Shown here: piece by piece, positions 33,231 to 44,173 of the stretch
Layout of the letters: every line of letters starts with the position of its first letter
Numbering within the stretch: the stretch's first letter is position 1
Assembly: GCA_964035795.1 (NCBI GenBank)
Contig: OZ038327.1
Coordinates: 4,811,651-4,875,650 of the forward strand
From: Pterobdella sp. o SKG-2022
Lineage: Eukaryota > Annelida > Clitellata > Hirudinida > Piscicolidae
Length of the DNA stretch: 64,000 nt
Direction: 5' to 3'
The notes under the pieces: generated by a model
The model's database searches: none
Seen by the model: the letters and a program-made list of their open reading frames with translations, nothing else
What the model was told of the DNA's origin: nothing
Program-made: the position numbers and the translations under genes

Positions 33231-36200
33231 ATGTCTTTAAAAGTGATGGTCGCATGCAAACGAGTGATCGATTACGCTGTCAAGGTAGGTTTTTGAAATA
33301 CCGAATAAATTTATTTACTTCTTAAACATTCACAATGAATAAAACAACAGCCGAAAACTCAAAGTTTAAATTATGAAACAAAGTTAACTAAGCTAAAAAA
33401 CCTATATTTTCCACATTATAATAATAAACTTATTATTAAGAAAAAACATAATATCAAACTAACACGCACCATAAAATCAACACACCCATAAAACCTAAAT
33501 CCCTGAAGATCCGAGTGCGACCTGACAAACTTGGAGTGGTGACTGATGGAGTGAAGCACAGTTTGAATCCATTTGATGAGATCGCTGTAGAGGAGGCTAT
33601 CAGACTCAAGGAGAAGAAGGTGGGTGGATTTGTTGTGTAATGTTATGTTTCTTTTTCCAATATAATTGGGCATTTTTTTCATATTTCATGGGAGGCCCTC
33701 ATAGCTCAGTGGTTGAGCATTAGACTAATAACCTAAAGATACCAGTTTGAATTTTGTCTGGGCCGATGATTAGTAGTTCACATGGAGTAGTACTCTGTGG
33801 AACCCATCAATTGTGTAACCAAAACCCCAGGTAGGGACAATCAAATGATACACATTTTTTTCCATGAATGGTATGCTTTGGGTTTTAAAGTTGAAGTTGA
33901 TTTTTTCGAAAGCCAAACAATAAAATGAATATAATTTTAGAACACTTGTTAGTTTATTTAGATGCAAAACTTTCTGTTATGGAAGTAACATTTTCAAGGC
34001 ACTTGAAAATGTTACTTTGTTAATGAAAAGCTTCATACCTAAATAAACTAACCAGTGTTTTGAAGTTATATTCATTTCGAAATTGAAGGTGTTAAATATG
34101 TCTAAAAATTAAATAGAAGATATCACATGGCTCAATATTCATAATAAAAATGGTGTCATACAGTTGGTGAAGGAGGTGGTAGCAGTTTCGTGTGGTCCAA
34201 CCCAGTGCCAAGTTTGCTCATTATATTCTTTTCATTTAATATTGTAGATCAAGTTTCTTTCCTTATTATCTCTCATATGAATGGAACAAAATACATTAAA
34301 AAAGTAGAAATATCGCTATCACTATTATCATCAATAATCTTTCTCAGTCAAAGTAAATACTGCAAATTATTTGAACACTAAAGGTAATTTTGTTAAGTAT
34401 GAAGTTTTTCAGTAACAAAGTAACATTATCAAGTACGTTAAAATTTTAACGTACTTGATAATGTTACTTTGTTACTGAAAAACTTCATACTTAACAAAAT
34501 TACCTTTAGTGTTCAAATAATTTGCAGTATCATCAACCCATTCATCCATTTATCAAGCTATTTATTTGACCCAAAAACCATCTTTTGCACCAATCCACTC
34601 AGGAGACTTTGAGAACAGCACTAGCAATGGGAGCAGACAGGGCTATCCATGTAGAAATACCAGCAAAGGAATATGAAAACACACAACCTTTTCATATCTC
34701 CAAGATACTGTCACTTCTGGCTCAGAAGGAAGATGCCAATATGATCATCCTAGGAAAGCAAGTTGGTGGTGGGATGGGTTGATGGGTGGGGGAGTGATGA
34801 ATTGGTGAGTGATGTGGCTTGTATGGATTTGAGTGTGTTGGGTGGGTTGATGGAGTGAGATAGTGTGGGGTGGTGTGAGTTGATGAGTGTAGAAGGCTGA
34901 TAAGGAAGTTGTAATATTGAAGTTGGTTCATATGGTTGATGGAGTGAGTAGGTTAGAGATGAAGTGAGTGTTTACTGACATGGCACTGAGATAAATGGAA
35001 TATTCTGGAAGGATGGGTGCTACAAAAATAGTATTGATGAGAAAAAAGATAATTTTTATCATTTTAATTACAAAATTTAGTTGGATAATACTATCACAAG
35101 GCCATTGATGATGATTGCAACCAGACTGGCCAGATGACTGCTGCCATTCTCAATTGGCCTCAGGTCTCATTTGAGCATTGTTCCATTTTTTGTATCATTA
35201 ATTATTTATAATCTTCTTCCTTATTTGCACCATTCATCTTTCATCTTGGTCTTATTCATTCATTGATTCGTCTATCATTTTCTTCTCCTCCCACCTGTCT
35301 ATCATAGATTTCTGCTCAGTATTCCAAGCAACCAATCATTTTTCTCAACATTGCCACCATTCATTCATCTCATCCATCGTTCAACGAACCATACCCACCA
35401 CCATCCATCTTCTACCACCCACACTCTAAAACTCACCCATCTTACTTACCACCATCATTCCTTCACACTCATCCATCTACTCACTCACTTTTCCACTCAA
35501 CCACCATTCATCTCCATCATCATCATTCACCCACCCACTCATCAACCCACATCTACCCACCACTTACATTATCAAGTTTAAAAACTTCAAAGTTTTGTAT
35601 ACTTGACAATGTAAGTTCAACTTACGAAAAACTTGGTATTTTTCAATTAATAAAAGTGTTTGATTCAAATCATTTTCTTTGCCACCTCTTCACTCACCCA
35701 CCCACCACCACCATCTTTCTACCCAACACCAACATTCCAGGGCACATTTGCCTCCAAGTTGGAAGTATCAGATGATTCAGTGGTGACAACGAGGGAGGTT
35801 GATGGTGGCATGGAGACTATTAAGGTGGATTGCCATAATAATAATAAGAATATTATGATAATTTCAATAATAATAACAGTAATAATAAAATTGATAATCA
35901 TTATAACGTTGAAAAAAAAACAAAAATTAAATATTAATAATATAATTATTAAAATTTAACAGCGCTTTCAACATTACAATATCCCTCTCAACAGCTGAAG
36001 TTGCCTGCAGTCATAACAACCGATCTGAGACTTAATGAACCTCGTTATGCTACTCTGCCTAATATTATGGTAGGTAGATGAGGGATGAGTGGGTGGGTGG
36101 TGGAGGGATATTGGGTAAATAGCGATTGGATGAGTAGGTGGTGATTTGGTGGCTTAATATGGATAGTTGGGGTTGAGTGTTAGATATGGGCAGATGATGA

Positions 36201-36840
36201 ATGGGTAGGGAGATGGGGAGAAATGGGTGGGTATGTGTGCAGATGGATAGTTTTGAGTGGAGGTTTGTAGGAAGATAGTAAGTGTTGTATTATAGTAGGG
36301 AATAATAATAATGATAAGCTATTTATTTTTATTGTTTTTTTATTGTTAACATTTATATGAGTTTTATTGAAATTGTTTTATCATGTATTATATGAATTTA
36401 AATAATTATATTTCAATATTTGAAGAATTTCATTTTTTTTATTTATGTTTAGCATCATAGAATTAATATTAAGTTACGTTACCATGGCAGTTAGCAACGT
36501 CTTTAAGTTTGTATACTTGATAATGTGAGTTCAGCTTACGAAAAGCTTCGTGTTACTTAGTTAATAAAAGTGTTTGATTCAAATTGTTTTTATATTACTT
36601 TCATCAGCATGATAATTACATCAGAAACGCTCAAACATCATCACCCAATAACACCACTTTCTTCAACAGAAAGCCAAAAAGAAGCCTCTAACAAAGACCA
36701 CGGCGGGAGAGTTAGGTGTGGACTTGGCACCCAGACACACAGTTTTATCGGTCGAGGAGCCCCCAGTGAGACAGGCTGGTATCAAGGTGGAAAGTGTAGA
36801 AGAGCTCGTTTCTAAGCTCAAGGAGGCTGGAGCTATATAG
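33231..36840 (+). CDS. ETFB: Electron transfer flavoprotein beta subunit, 8 exons
   Basis: Mitochondrial matrix ETF beta; with ETF alpha it carries electrons from acyl-CoA and other dehydrogenases to ETF-ubiquinone oxidoreductase, and it binds the structural AMP. Exons: 33231-33283 or 33284 region start ([18 protein letters not shown], codons end 33284), 33509-33619, 34164-34211, 34603-34761, 35101-35163, 35741-35824, 35995-36069, 36670-36840. All junctions are phase 0, giving 254 aa (human 255). Landmarks: [55 protein letters not shown], the ETF beta signature [15 protein letters not shown], and [15 protein letters not shown]. The ATG is 3 nt after a TTTTCAG acceptor-like site. Introns 2, 3, 5 and 7 carry SINE, palindrome and short-repeat insertions. 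No coding defect seen. Confidence 0.97.
33693..33772 (+). repeat. SINE tRNA-like head only
   Basis: GAGGCCCTCATAGCTCAGTG with an anticodon arm around CTAATAA and a degenerate B-box (GTTTGAATTTT), then GGGCCGATGATTAG. The family body does not follow. It lies in ETFB intron 2. I do not call it a tRNA gene because of the weak B-box and mispaired arms. Confidence 0.7.
33923..34077. repeat. Imperfect palindrome, 76-bp arms, 3-bp spacer
   Basis: Arms 33923-33998 and 34002-34077 are complementary with mismatches but no net length difference, around the centre CAAG-GCA-CTTG. The right arm contains AATGTTACTTTG and GAAAAGCTTCATAC, shared with the perfect palindrome at 34357 and related to the hammerhead-like repeats. 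In ETFB intron 2. Confidence 0.8.
34357..34530. repeat. Perfect 174-bp palindrome
   Basis: Two exactly complementary 87-bp arms meet with no spacer at AAAA/TTTT (34443/34444). Each arm reads outward ACTTGATAATGTTACTTTG, then GAAAAACTTCATACTTAAC, ending at GCAGTAT. The whole lies within ETFB intron 3 and would fold into one long hairpin in the pre-mRNA. Confidence 0.95.
35580..35668 (+). repeat. Short hammerhead-like repeat, copy 2
   Basis: TATACTTGACAATGTAAG then TTCAACTTACGAAAAACTTG and AATAAAAGTGTTTGATTCAAA-like end. Stem GTAAG/CTTAC is intact. In ETFB intron 5. Confidence 0.75.
36506..36590 (+). repeat. Short hammerhead-like repeat, copy 3
   Basis: GTATACTTGATAATGTGAG, TTCAG, CTTACGAAAAGCTTCGTGTT, then TTAATAAAAGTGTTTGATTC. 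This is the copy closest to consensus. In ETFB intron 7. Confidence 0.8.
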
Positions 36841-37690
36841 GGGTTGTTGTGCAGTGTGTGGAGGAGGATTTTATGGGGTGCTGTGTGGGTAGTTGTGCAG
36901 TATGAAGAGTGTTGGGTGCTGGTGTACAAGGATTTACTATTATTAGGTTAAGAGCGGCTAAAGTTTGATAAGTGTCCCACATTGATTTGAAGGCCAGGAA
37001 GGCGATGTAGTTATTACTTATCAAATCATGAGAGATTTTTTAGTTTACCTGTTATATGGTTCATTATTAATATTATAAATAAATTTGATCAATCCTTGAT
37101 GCAAAAATCATGTTTTGTATATTAATTTTTCATACAATTTCTTTTCTTATTATCTTAAGTTCATTTTTTTCCTTCATCAAAGTTGAAAATGATTCTTGAA
37201 ATGTTAATTTTTCGAATAATCCCCGTTACATTCTAATCAAAGATAACATATTATGTAAACTAAATTTATTTTTGATTATTAATTTTATCCAAATTACAAT
37301 AAATCTTCCTTCACCTTTCTGACATCTTAATGGCACCTGATGTTTTATATCGTCTGTCACCCACGAGTTCAAGCTGTGGAGGTTTAAATAAAGGAACACT
37401 CGTACCCAATCCAACTTTTCAAAAAATTAAATAAAAGTTATGTGGCTTGGAAACAAAGAGAAAATAAAAAAATTTACGTCTTTGCATGTTTACCTGTTCA
37501 AATAGATACGTCACAGTGAGGTAAACAAACAAAAAGTGTTTATTAATTAACTTTTCAGACATCGTATGTATTTTTCGTTAATATTTTGTAACGAAAAACA
37601 TCTATTTAAAAAATTTTTTTAGTACGTTTATACAATAAATGTAATAAAAATTCTTCTCAATAGATGTTTTGCAAAATATTTATGGATCTA
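36841..37690. other. ETFB 3' flank
   Basis: AT-rich. An AATAAA near 37076 could be the ETFB polyadenylation signal. I see no other gene or repeat. Confidence 0.4.
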
Positions 37691-37760
37691 AATCACAAAG
37701 CTTTTCATACGGCAAAAAAAATGTAAGTTAAAGTTACGAAAAGCTTCGTGATTGAGATTA
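37691..37760. repeat. Small foldback related to the hammerhead-like repeats
   Basis: AATCACAAAGCTTTTC (37691-37706) pairs with GAAAAGCTTCGTGATT (37738-37753) with one mismatch. Between them lies ATGTAAGTTAAAGTTAC, like stem II of the repeat family, but the TTGATAAT part is missing. Confidence 0.6.
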
Positions 37761-37949
37761 ATTAATACTTTGTGCTTGTTTATTTCACTAGTTCAGCTAT
37801 TTTACGTCATCAAAAGGCGCCATATTTAATTAAAACAAAAAACAGATGCACATAGATCTTTTACAATGTTTAAATAATGCGAACTTTTTTATTCACTATA
37901 AAAGCAACAAAAACTATAACTCAATGTTTTCAGAGCTTCGCTGCAAATT

Positions 37950-38460
37950 AAAGAGAACAAATAAGTTTTGAGAGATTTGCAAAAGGAAAAGAGAAATAAG
38001 TTTCAGAAAAAAAGACCAGCATGTGAAATAGAAGATTTAGCATGATAATGAGAAAAAGAAATGATGTCAAATTGAGAGCAGGATGAAGATCTAAGACCTG
38101 GGCGATAAGGAGATTAGTTGATTCTGAGAGAAAGAGGAAGAGTTTGAGTTAATTGTTTCATACATGATACAACAGGTTTTAGAGCTATATTTGAGGAAAA
38201 ACCAGAAAGAGTGATGTGAGAGAACTTAGATGTGCGAACGACAAAGCCAGCTGCACAAAAGCTTTGTTGAGTAAAACAAGAGTGGTACATTGAAGTGAAG
38301 AGATTTGCAGTAATCAACGCGGTAAGGAATAGGAGAACAGACGAAAATTTTGAGGAAAGACTCTTTGAAATCACTAAGGAAGAAAGAAGTTTTATCTCTT
38401 CGGTAATAAAAGAGAAAGCAATAGATTTTATTTAAGCTTTAAAACAGAAAAAAAAACAGT
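37950..38460 (-). pseudogene. Decayed L2-like LINE post-RT fragment
   Basis: Minus strand contains KFSSVLLFLTALITANLF (the L2-type segment near LSRxDYCNSLL), CFTQQSFCAAGFVVRTSK and LPLSLRIN, in several frames with stops. Similar in layout to the 24-26 kb element, but much older. Confidence 0.5.
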
Positions 38461-39035
38461 TGAACAGAATCAAAAATGAGATTCTACACTACTAATGTTA
38501 TATAGCTGAAGAGTGAAATCAAGAGACGAATAGACATTTAGATTTGTTCAAGTATCTTAGATTGAATTTGCAATGTTGATTTTGAGATGAAGGCACTCTG
38601 AGAGATGATCGAGCTAGAAAGTCTCCATTGACATTATTTATAACCTTATATTTCTCTTTAAGTGTTTTAGTTACAAGTTATAATATTGGCTATATAAGGA
38701 AGTTCTATTTTTGACTCATCAGTTTCACCGGTCTTCTATCATTTTTCTCTTTCTTTCTTGCGTTTGCCATAAATTTTATTTAACTAGTTCTAATTTTGAA
38801 TATGTTCTTTTTCTCAGTTTATATCTCTTTTATTTATCAATTTTTTAGTATTTATACTGTTTACTTTATCATTGCTAAGTCTACACCTGTATACTGTGGG
38901 ATCAATGATTTTGTCGGTGTTGCATGGTTTTTCTAATGCATTTAGTGTTTGTAAGCAACTTCTTTATACTCTTTCTTGGTCTTGTCGTTTTTTTGTTATG
39001 CTTCGTAAAACCTAAAAGATTAGTTTTAGAAGGAA
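38461..39035. other. AT-rich stretch, nothing recognised
   Basis: No open frame, repeat family or RNA gene that I can support. Confidence 0.4.
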
Positions 39036-39039
39036 GTCT

Positions 39040-39118
39040 AGTATACTTGATAATGTGAGTTCAATTTTCGAAAAGCTTTGTGTTTTTATTCAGTTAATAA
39101 AAGTTTAATTCATTCGTT
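39040..39118 (+). repeat. Short hammerhead-like repeat, copy 4
   Basis: AGTATACTTGATAATGTGAG, TTCAATTTTC, GAAAAGCTTTGTG, and AGTTAATAAAAGTTTAATTC. Stem II is weakened (GTGAG against TTTTC). Confidence 0.75.
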
Positions 39119-39967
39119 TTTGTTAATAGGCTAGTTTAGTTAATCAAAAAGAATTCTGTTTTTGAATTCTTTTAAATGATGGATTTGAAAAAAGTGAGGT
39201 CTAGTACTGTGTTTGGTCCTTTTTAAACCACGAGAAGTGAACACAAGTGGTCAAGCCATTGTTGTTGTTTCTTTAAAAAGATATTTCTCATTATACAAAT
39301 TGGATTCATTTTACAGTTTATCGTGAATCTTTCTAGTTGCATTTTAAAACCTTTTTTTATATTTAACTCTATTAACATCAAATATTTCTAAGTATTTGTA
39401 TTTCCCACGACATTATTAGTTTTACCATCGTAGTGGTCTTGAAGACTTAATCAGTTTCAGGCCACTGTAATAATATTCGTTATTTGTTTGTTTTATCAAA
39501 AAACTCAACATAAAATTAGTCTACTACCGCCGAATTTTAACTCTCACTTGAACTATTTTCAATCAATTATTTTTTTTATCATAATAATTGAAATTTTAAT
39601 CCTTTCAAATAAATTCAATTTTTTAATTTTAATTGAGCTGCATTTCTGCTCTTTGGTGGTTCTAATATGGCCGTCAAGTCAAAACAGTCGCCATTGTTTC
39701 TTCGAAAAATAGTTTTAAAACTGGGAAGTACTGCGGTAGGAAAAATATAATTACCAAAGTTTCCGCAAATTAATTTTTTCCACAAGTTGACTCCTTCAAA
39801 AGTCACACAAGGTTTTGCTTCCCAGAGTTGGTAGGGAAAAAACATTCATTTGGATTAACAAGAAAATTTGGACTACTTTTTTTTATCGCTCTATATTAGG
39901 GTTTCTTTAGCATAACAGATGTTTCACAGAGCGCTATTCTTTGTTTTTTTTTTCTCATGTAAGACCT
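39119..39967. other. AT-rich stretch, nothing recognised
   Basis: No supported gene or repeat. A GAGCGCTATTC-type motif near 39930 precedes the LINE copy. Confidence 0.35.
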
Positions 39968-41165
39968 CAGCCGCTCTCACGGGGTCGGTCCACAGACTCT
40001 CGGGGTCCAGTGTGGTACTTATTTTGTGGCAAGTGAAGAGGTGAAGGGTGTCAGAGTGGGCATGAAGGTGGAGGATTAGATGAGGGTGAGATTTTGTTGA
40101 GGTATGAGAGGATGAAAGGTGATTTGTTTGATCTGAGTTAGGCGAGAGTGCGGTGAGTGTGGTGGTCTAGGGTGTTCTCTGATTCATGAATGAGTGGGGG
40201 TTGCTTGCTGAAGATTTTGTTGTGATAGATCATATGTAGTCATGTACTAATTTTTTGTGTATTGTTTTCATATTGTTTTTTATTTGTGTGTGAGAGGTGG
40301 TCTGGGTGGAGGAGGGTATGTTTAGGGTGTAGTTGATGTTGTTGTTGAATGTGGATTGTTTTTTGTACCTGGGGTGGGCTTCTTATGTGGTGAGTGGGTG
40401 TAGGGGATGAGTGGGGTGGGAGGCTTTTTGTATGAGTTTTGATGCGTGAAGTTTGGGATGGTTTTGGAGTGGGAGGATTTTGGTTTTTGAGTGGAGGTGT
40501 TGGGTGTTGGTGTCTAGGGTGCAGCCAGTGATTGTTCTTAAGGCTGCGTTTTTGATTTTTTGGAGTTTGTTGAGGGAGGTAGATGAGATGATGGGTGACC
40601 AGATGGTGTTGGCGTATTCGATGATGGGAAGGAGTAATGTTTTGTATGTGGTGATGAGTGTTTCCTTGCTTTTTCCCCAGTGTGTTGATGTGAGGAGTTT
40701 AAGGAGATTGAGTGTTTTTTGCTTTGGTGATGGTGTTGTCTGTGTGGGTGGAGTATTTTAGTTTGGGGTCAAAAGTTAAGCCAAGGATGGTAGGGTTGGA
40801 GGTGGTGGGGATGCGAGTGTTGTTGATGTGGATGTTCAGGGGTTTGTTGTATTCTGATGGGTTAGGGGTCATGAGAGTTGATGTAGTTTTGGTTGATTTG
40901 TAGGTTGTCATTGTGAGCCCATGTGTGTATTTCATTGAGATATGGGAGGAGATTCTGGGTGGCTGTGTTGGTGTTGGAGTGGGATGATGTTATGGTGATG
41001 TCGTTTGCGTAGATGATGAGGTTGAGTGAGCTGATTTTGGAGAGTGGTATGTCTGAGAGGTATATGTTGAATAGAGTGGGTGATAGGACGCCTCCTTGGA
41101 GAACACCTGCTTTGATGTTTGTGTGTTTGGATGTGTGATTGTTGTATGAGGTGTATTGTCGGCGG
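39968..41165 (-). mobile_element. Jockey-like LINE, 3' half
   Basis: Minus-strand copy of the element at 18-21 kb, running from after the GVPQGS box (in the end at about 41100) through the YADD region to the final SLWTDP segment. It keeps the roughly 290 bp missing from the 18 kb copy, which encodes NPSEYNKPLNIHINNTRIP and NPTILGLTFDPKLKYS. No A-tail is visible at 39968, so the 3' end is trimmed. It is followed directly by a SINE head. Confidence 0.85.
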
Positions 41166-41189
41166 ACTTTTCGCTATTCTTTGTGTACT

Positions 41190-41280
41190 TAAATGTCGGC
41201 CCGCGCGGGATTGAACCTGGTTAATTTAGATTATTAGTCTAATGCTCTACCAACTGAGCTAAGTTGACCAACCAATTTTG
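41190..41280 (-). repeat. SINE tRNA-like head only
   Basis: Minus strand TTAGCTCAGTTGGTAGAGC (a very good A-box), anticodon arm around CTAATAA, B-box-like GGTTCAATCCC, then GGGCCGACATTTAAG without the family body. The best-preserved tRNA-Ile-like head in the window, but its acceptor strands are only partly complementary. Confidence 0.75.
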
Positions 41281-41899
41281 TAATAATGCTCAACTTGCGA
41301 GTTTTGAGCTTTAGAACAAATTTTATTCAAATTTTGTAAACAAAATTTTTTCTACATTTTGTTTTATCTTACAAACTGAAACACAATGATGAGCCACAGG
41401 ATAACTTAAAATACATATTTAGCCATTCCACTGAAAAAGATTGGTCTGTCATTTTTTGAATTTCTTAGCTTTGGTATTTATTAGTTTTATTTTATATGAC
41501 AAGGTTTTTTAAATAACCTCATACCAAAACAACTGGAGTTAAAGGATATTTTCCATTCATGTTATTGCTTCAGTTATCACCATGGTCCTTCAAAACTAGT
41601 GTTGTTATTGATAACTATGCACTCTGAAATATTTCAAAACCCGTGGTGAAAACTTTTCTGGATGGTTGAGGCATCCAGATTATTGAAGACTTGCACATCA
41701 TCATCATCACTAACATCATCTTCGTTTTACGTCCGTTCTCATGCTAGTTACTGCATAAAATTACAATCATGAGAAAAACACAATAAAAATTGAATTCCAA
41801 AAACGTTTAATAAAGTCGAATATATAAATTTACAAGTTATCAAAATATCTCCGTTGTTGACTTCCAAGTCTTGTAACTATATTGTAAATGGGTTATGAA

Positions 41900-42165
41900 T
41901 TGTAAATTAATTATTATTAGTAAATGTAATTATGATTTGTGAATTTAATTATGATTAGTAAATGTAATTATGATTTGTGAATTTAATTATGATTAGTAAA
42001 TGTAATTATGATTTGTGAATTTAATTATGATTAGTAAATTTAATTATGATTTGTTAATGTAATTATGATTTGTAAATGTAATTATGATTTGTAAATGTAA
42101 TTATGGTTTGTAAATGTAATTATGATTTTTAAATGTAATTATGGTTTGTAAATGTAATTATATAT
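41900..42165. repeat. Minisatellite, about 19-bp unit
   Basis: Imperfect tandem units of AAATGTAATTATGATTTGT; in the left half two variants alternate, giving a period of about 38 bp. Confidence 0.85.
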
Positions 42166-43104
42166 CTTAAATGATCGACAAATGTAATTAAAAAATGTGA
42201 ATTGAAGTTTAGTTTAAATTATAAATTTTTAAATGAAAATAAAAATTGTAAATTATTTGTAAAAAAAACAAAAATTGCAAATTATTTGTAAATGAAACTG
42301 TAAATGTAATTATGAAAAGTATTTGTAAATGTAAATTGATCGTTTTACATCATGATTAATTCAATGCAATTTTGCAACAACAGTCAATAGATTCGGTGTG
42401 TTAACGAAAGAAAATGTGAAGCAGCGAAGAAACAAAAGTTTTCAGTTACTGAAACCATGAAAAAGTTTCGAAAACCATTAGAATAATGAACAAAACATAC
42501 TCATTTATAAAAAATGAATATATGTAGTTTTATATACTTCAAATGAATTTTTAATACAAGCATATTAATTGATCAATATAACCTAATTTAAATTGAACCA
42601 TCAGCATCATCATCACCACTACCATCATCATCATCACTCTTACCATAATCATTCTCACCACCATCATCATCATCACTTTTTTCTTCAAGCTAGCATCCAA
42701 ATAATACACTCCAAATATAAGTATAGGACAGCTTACTATTACTAATAAATCGTTTAAAAGCAAAATCGATCAAAAAGGTGCAGAAGATAATGGAGACTTA
42801 AGCCACGTATGTTCTACAATGCATCTATAGTACAGTATAAGTTGGTATAAAAAGGACAATAATAATTATTATTTCTATTATAGGTAATAATAATAACTAT
42901 AATTATTATAATAAACAATGATCATAATAATTATATTAACAAGAATAACTATGATGATATTATAAAAAGTAGTAATAAAAAAATCAATAGATTTAATGAA
43001 GCGTGAAGTAGTAGTAGTACGTAAGAGAACTTGGAGATACACAAAGCCATAAACACGATATTTCATAACTGATCTATTATTAGCATTCATATTTTTTATA
43101 ATGT
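42166..43104. other. AT-rich stretch with CAT/ATT microsatellites
   Basis: (CAT)n near 42600-42680 and AAT-type runs near 42860-42980. No exon recognised. Confidence 0.4.
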
Positions 43105-43262
43105 TTTATTATCCACCAATCACCATCGATCTAGATGATATATTAATATCCACCAATCACCATCCACCTACGTGGTCTGTTATTATCCACCAATCACCAT
43201 TCACCATTGATCTACGTGGTCTGTTATTATCTACCAATCACCATTCACCATTGATCTACCTA
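43105..43262. repeat. Tandem repeat, about 55-60 bp unit, three copies
   Basis: TTATTATCCACCAATCACCAT recurs about three times with CACCATTGATCTACGTGGTC between copies. Confidence 0.7.
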
Positions 43263-43919
43263 TTTTGAAGGTAATGATTATCAGATTTAAATCTTTTTAA
43301 AGTGATGGTATTTAAATATTTTGGTGGTCTTGAAACTCACTGGGTTGAGCGCCACTATAAAACACTCCTCAAAGTATTATTATTTTTGTTGTTCTTATTA
43401 TTATTATTATTATCAATATTATTATTTTTATTATTAATGACATAGCAAATACTTCCTGAAGTTTTTAAACAAAAATTTTTATAATGTTGAATTTATTGCA
43501 AATGTTTCCACCTATGATTATCAAGTAATTTCAATTCCACTTCACCGTTGTATAAAACTTACTACTTATTGAAAATATCCAACCTTTATATAAAAATCTC
43601 ATCCAATCACATTTCTTTTACTTAAATAGCATTCTATTTATAGTTTTCTCATCTAATAACAAAATTAAAAAATATTAAGTCATTGAAAAGTATAAAAGCA
43701 TTTGTATTAATACTATAAATATAGTTATCACTGTTATTACCATCCATGTGAAATATATTTTATCAATTTGCAGAAAACTGTGATTATACCATATGAAATA
43801 GATACAAAAGTCTTTCATGAAATATAACAAATAATAAACTTCAAGAATAAATGAAAAAAAAATTTTGAATATTTATTATTATAACTTTTATTTATTAAAG
43901 ATTTATTTTAATAAATCTT

Positions 43920-44126
43920 TTGTGTTTGTTTTTTGGGAACATTTGTGTCAGAATACTACATTAGATACAAGATGCATAACCATGCTTCATGCTTTAGAGC
44001 ACAAGATCAAGTGCAAAACTTTGAATCAATTAAGCCAATTAGCTTATATTTCTGTACATGTCCCAGTAACTGGGGATGACAGCAGTCGGTCTAGATTATT
44101 GTTACTATCTTGGAGAAATCGATACA
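43920..44126 (+). other. Unassigned open frame, possible exon
   Basis: From about 43957 the forward frame reads TRCITMLHALEHKIKCKT and AYISVHVPVTGDDSSRSRLL, after an acceptor-like TTTGTGTCAG and before a donor-like ATAG/GTAATA. I recognise no family. It could be an exon of an unlisted gene or a mobile-element piece. Confidence 0.25.
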
Positions 44127-44173
44127 AAATAGGTAATAATATGAACTTTGGGCAGAAAATAATTAAATTATAA

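Noticed and set aside
34190..34381. 63-codon open frame in the ETFB region
   Set aside because: It starts in exon 3 in another frame and runs into the intron palindrome; no independent support.
36510..36590. Confirmed active hammerhead ribozyme
   Set aside because: The core TTGATAAT departs from CTGATGA and has an extra base before stem II, so I only report hammerhead-like layout.
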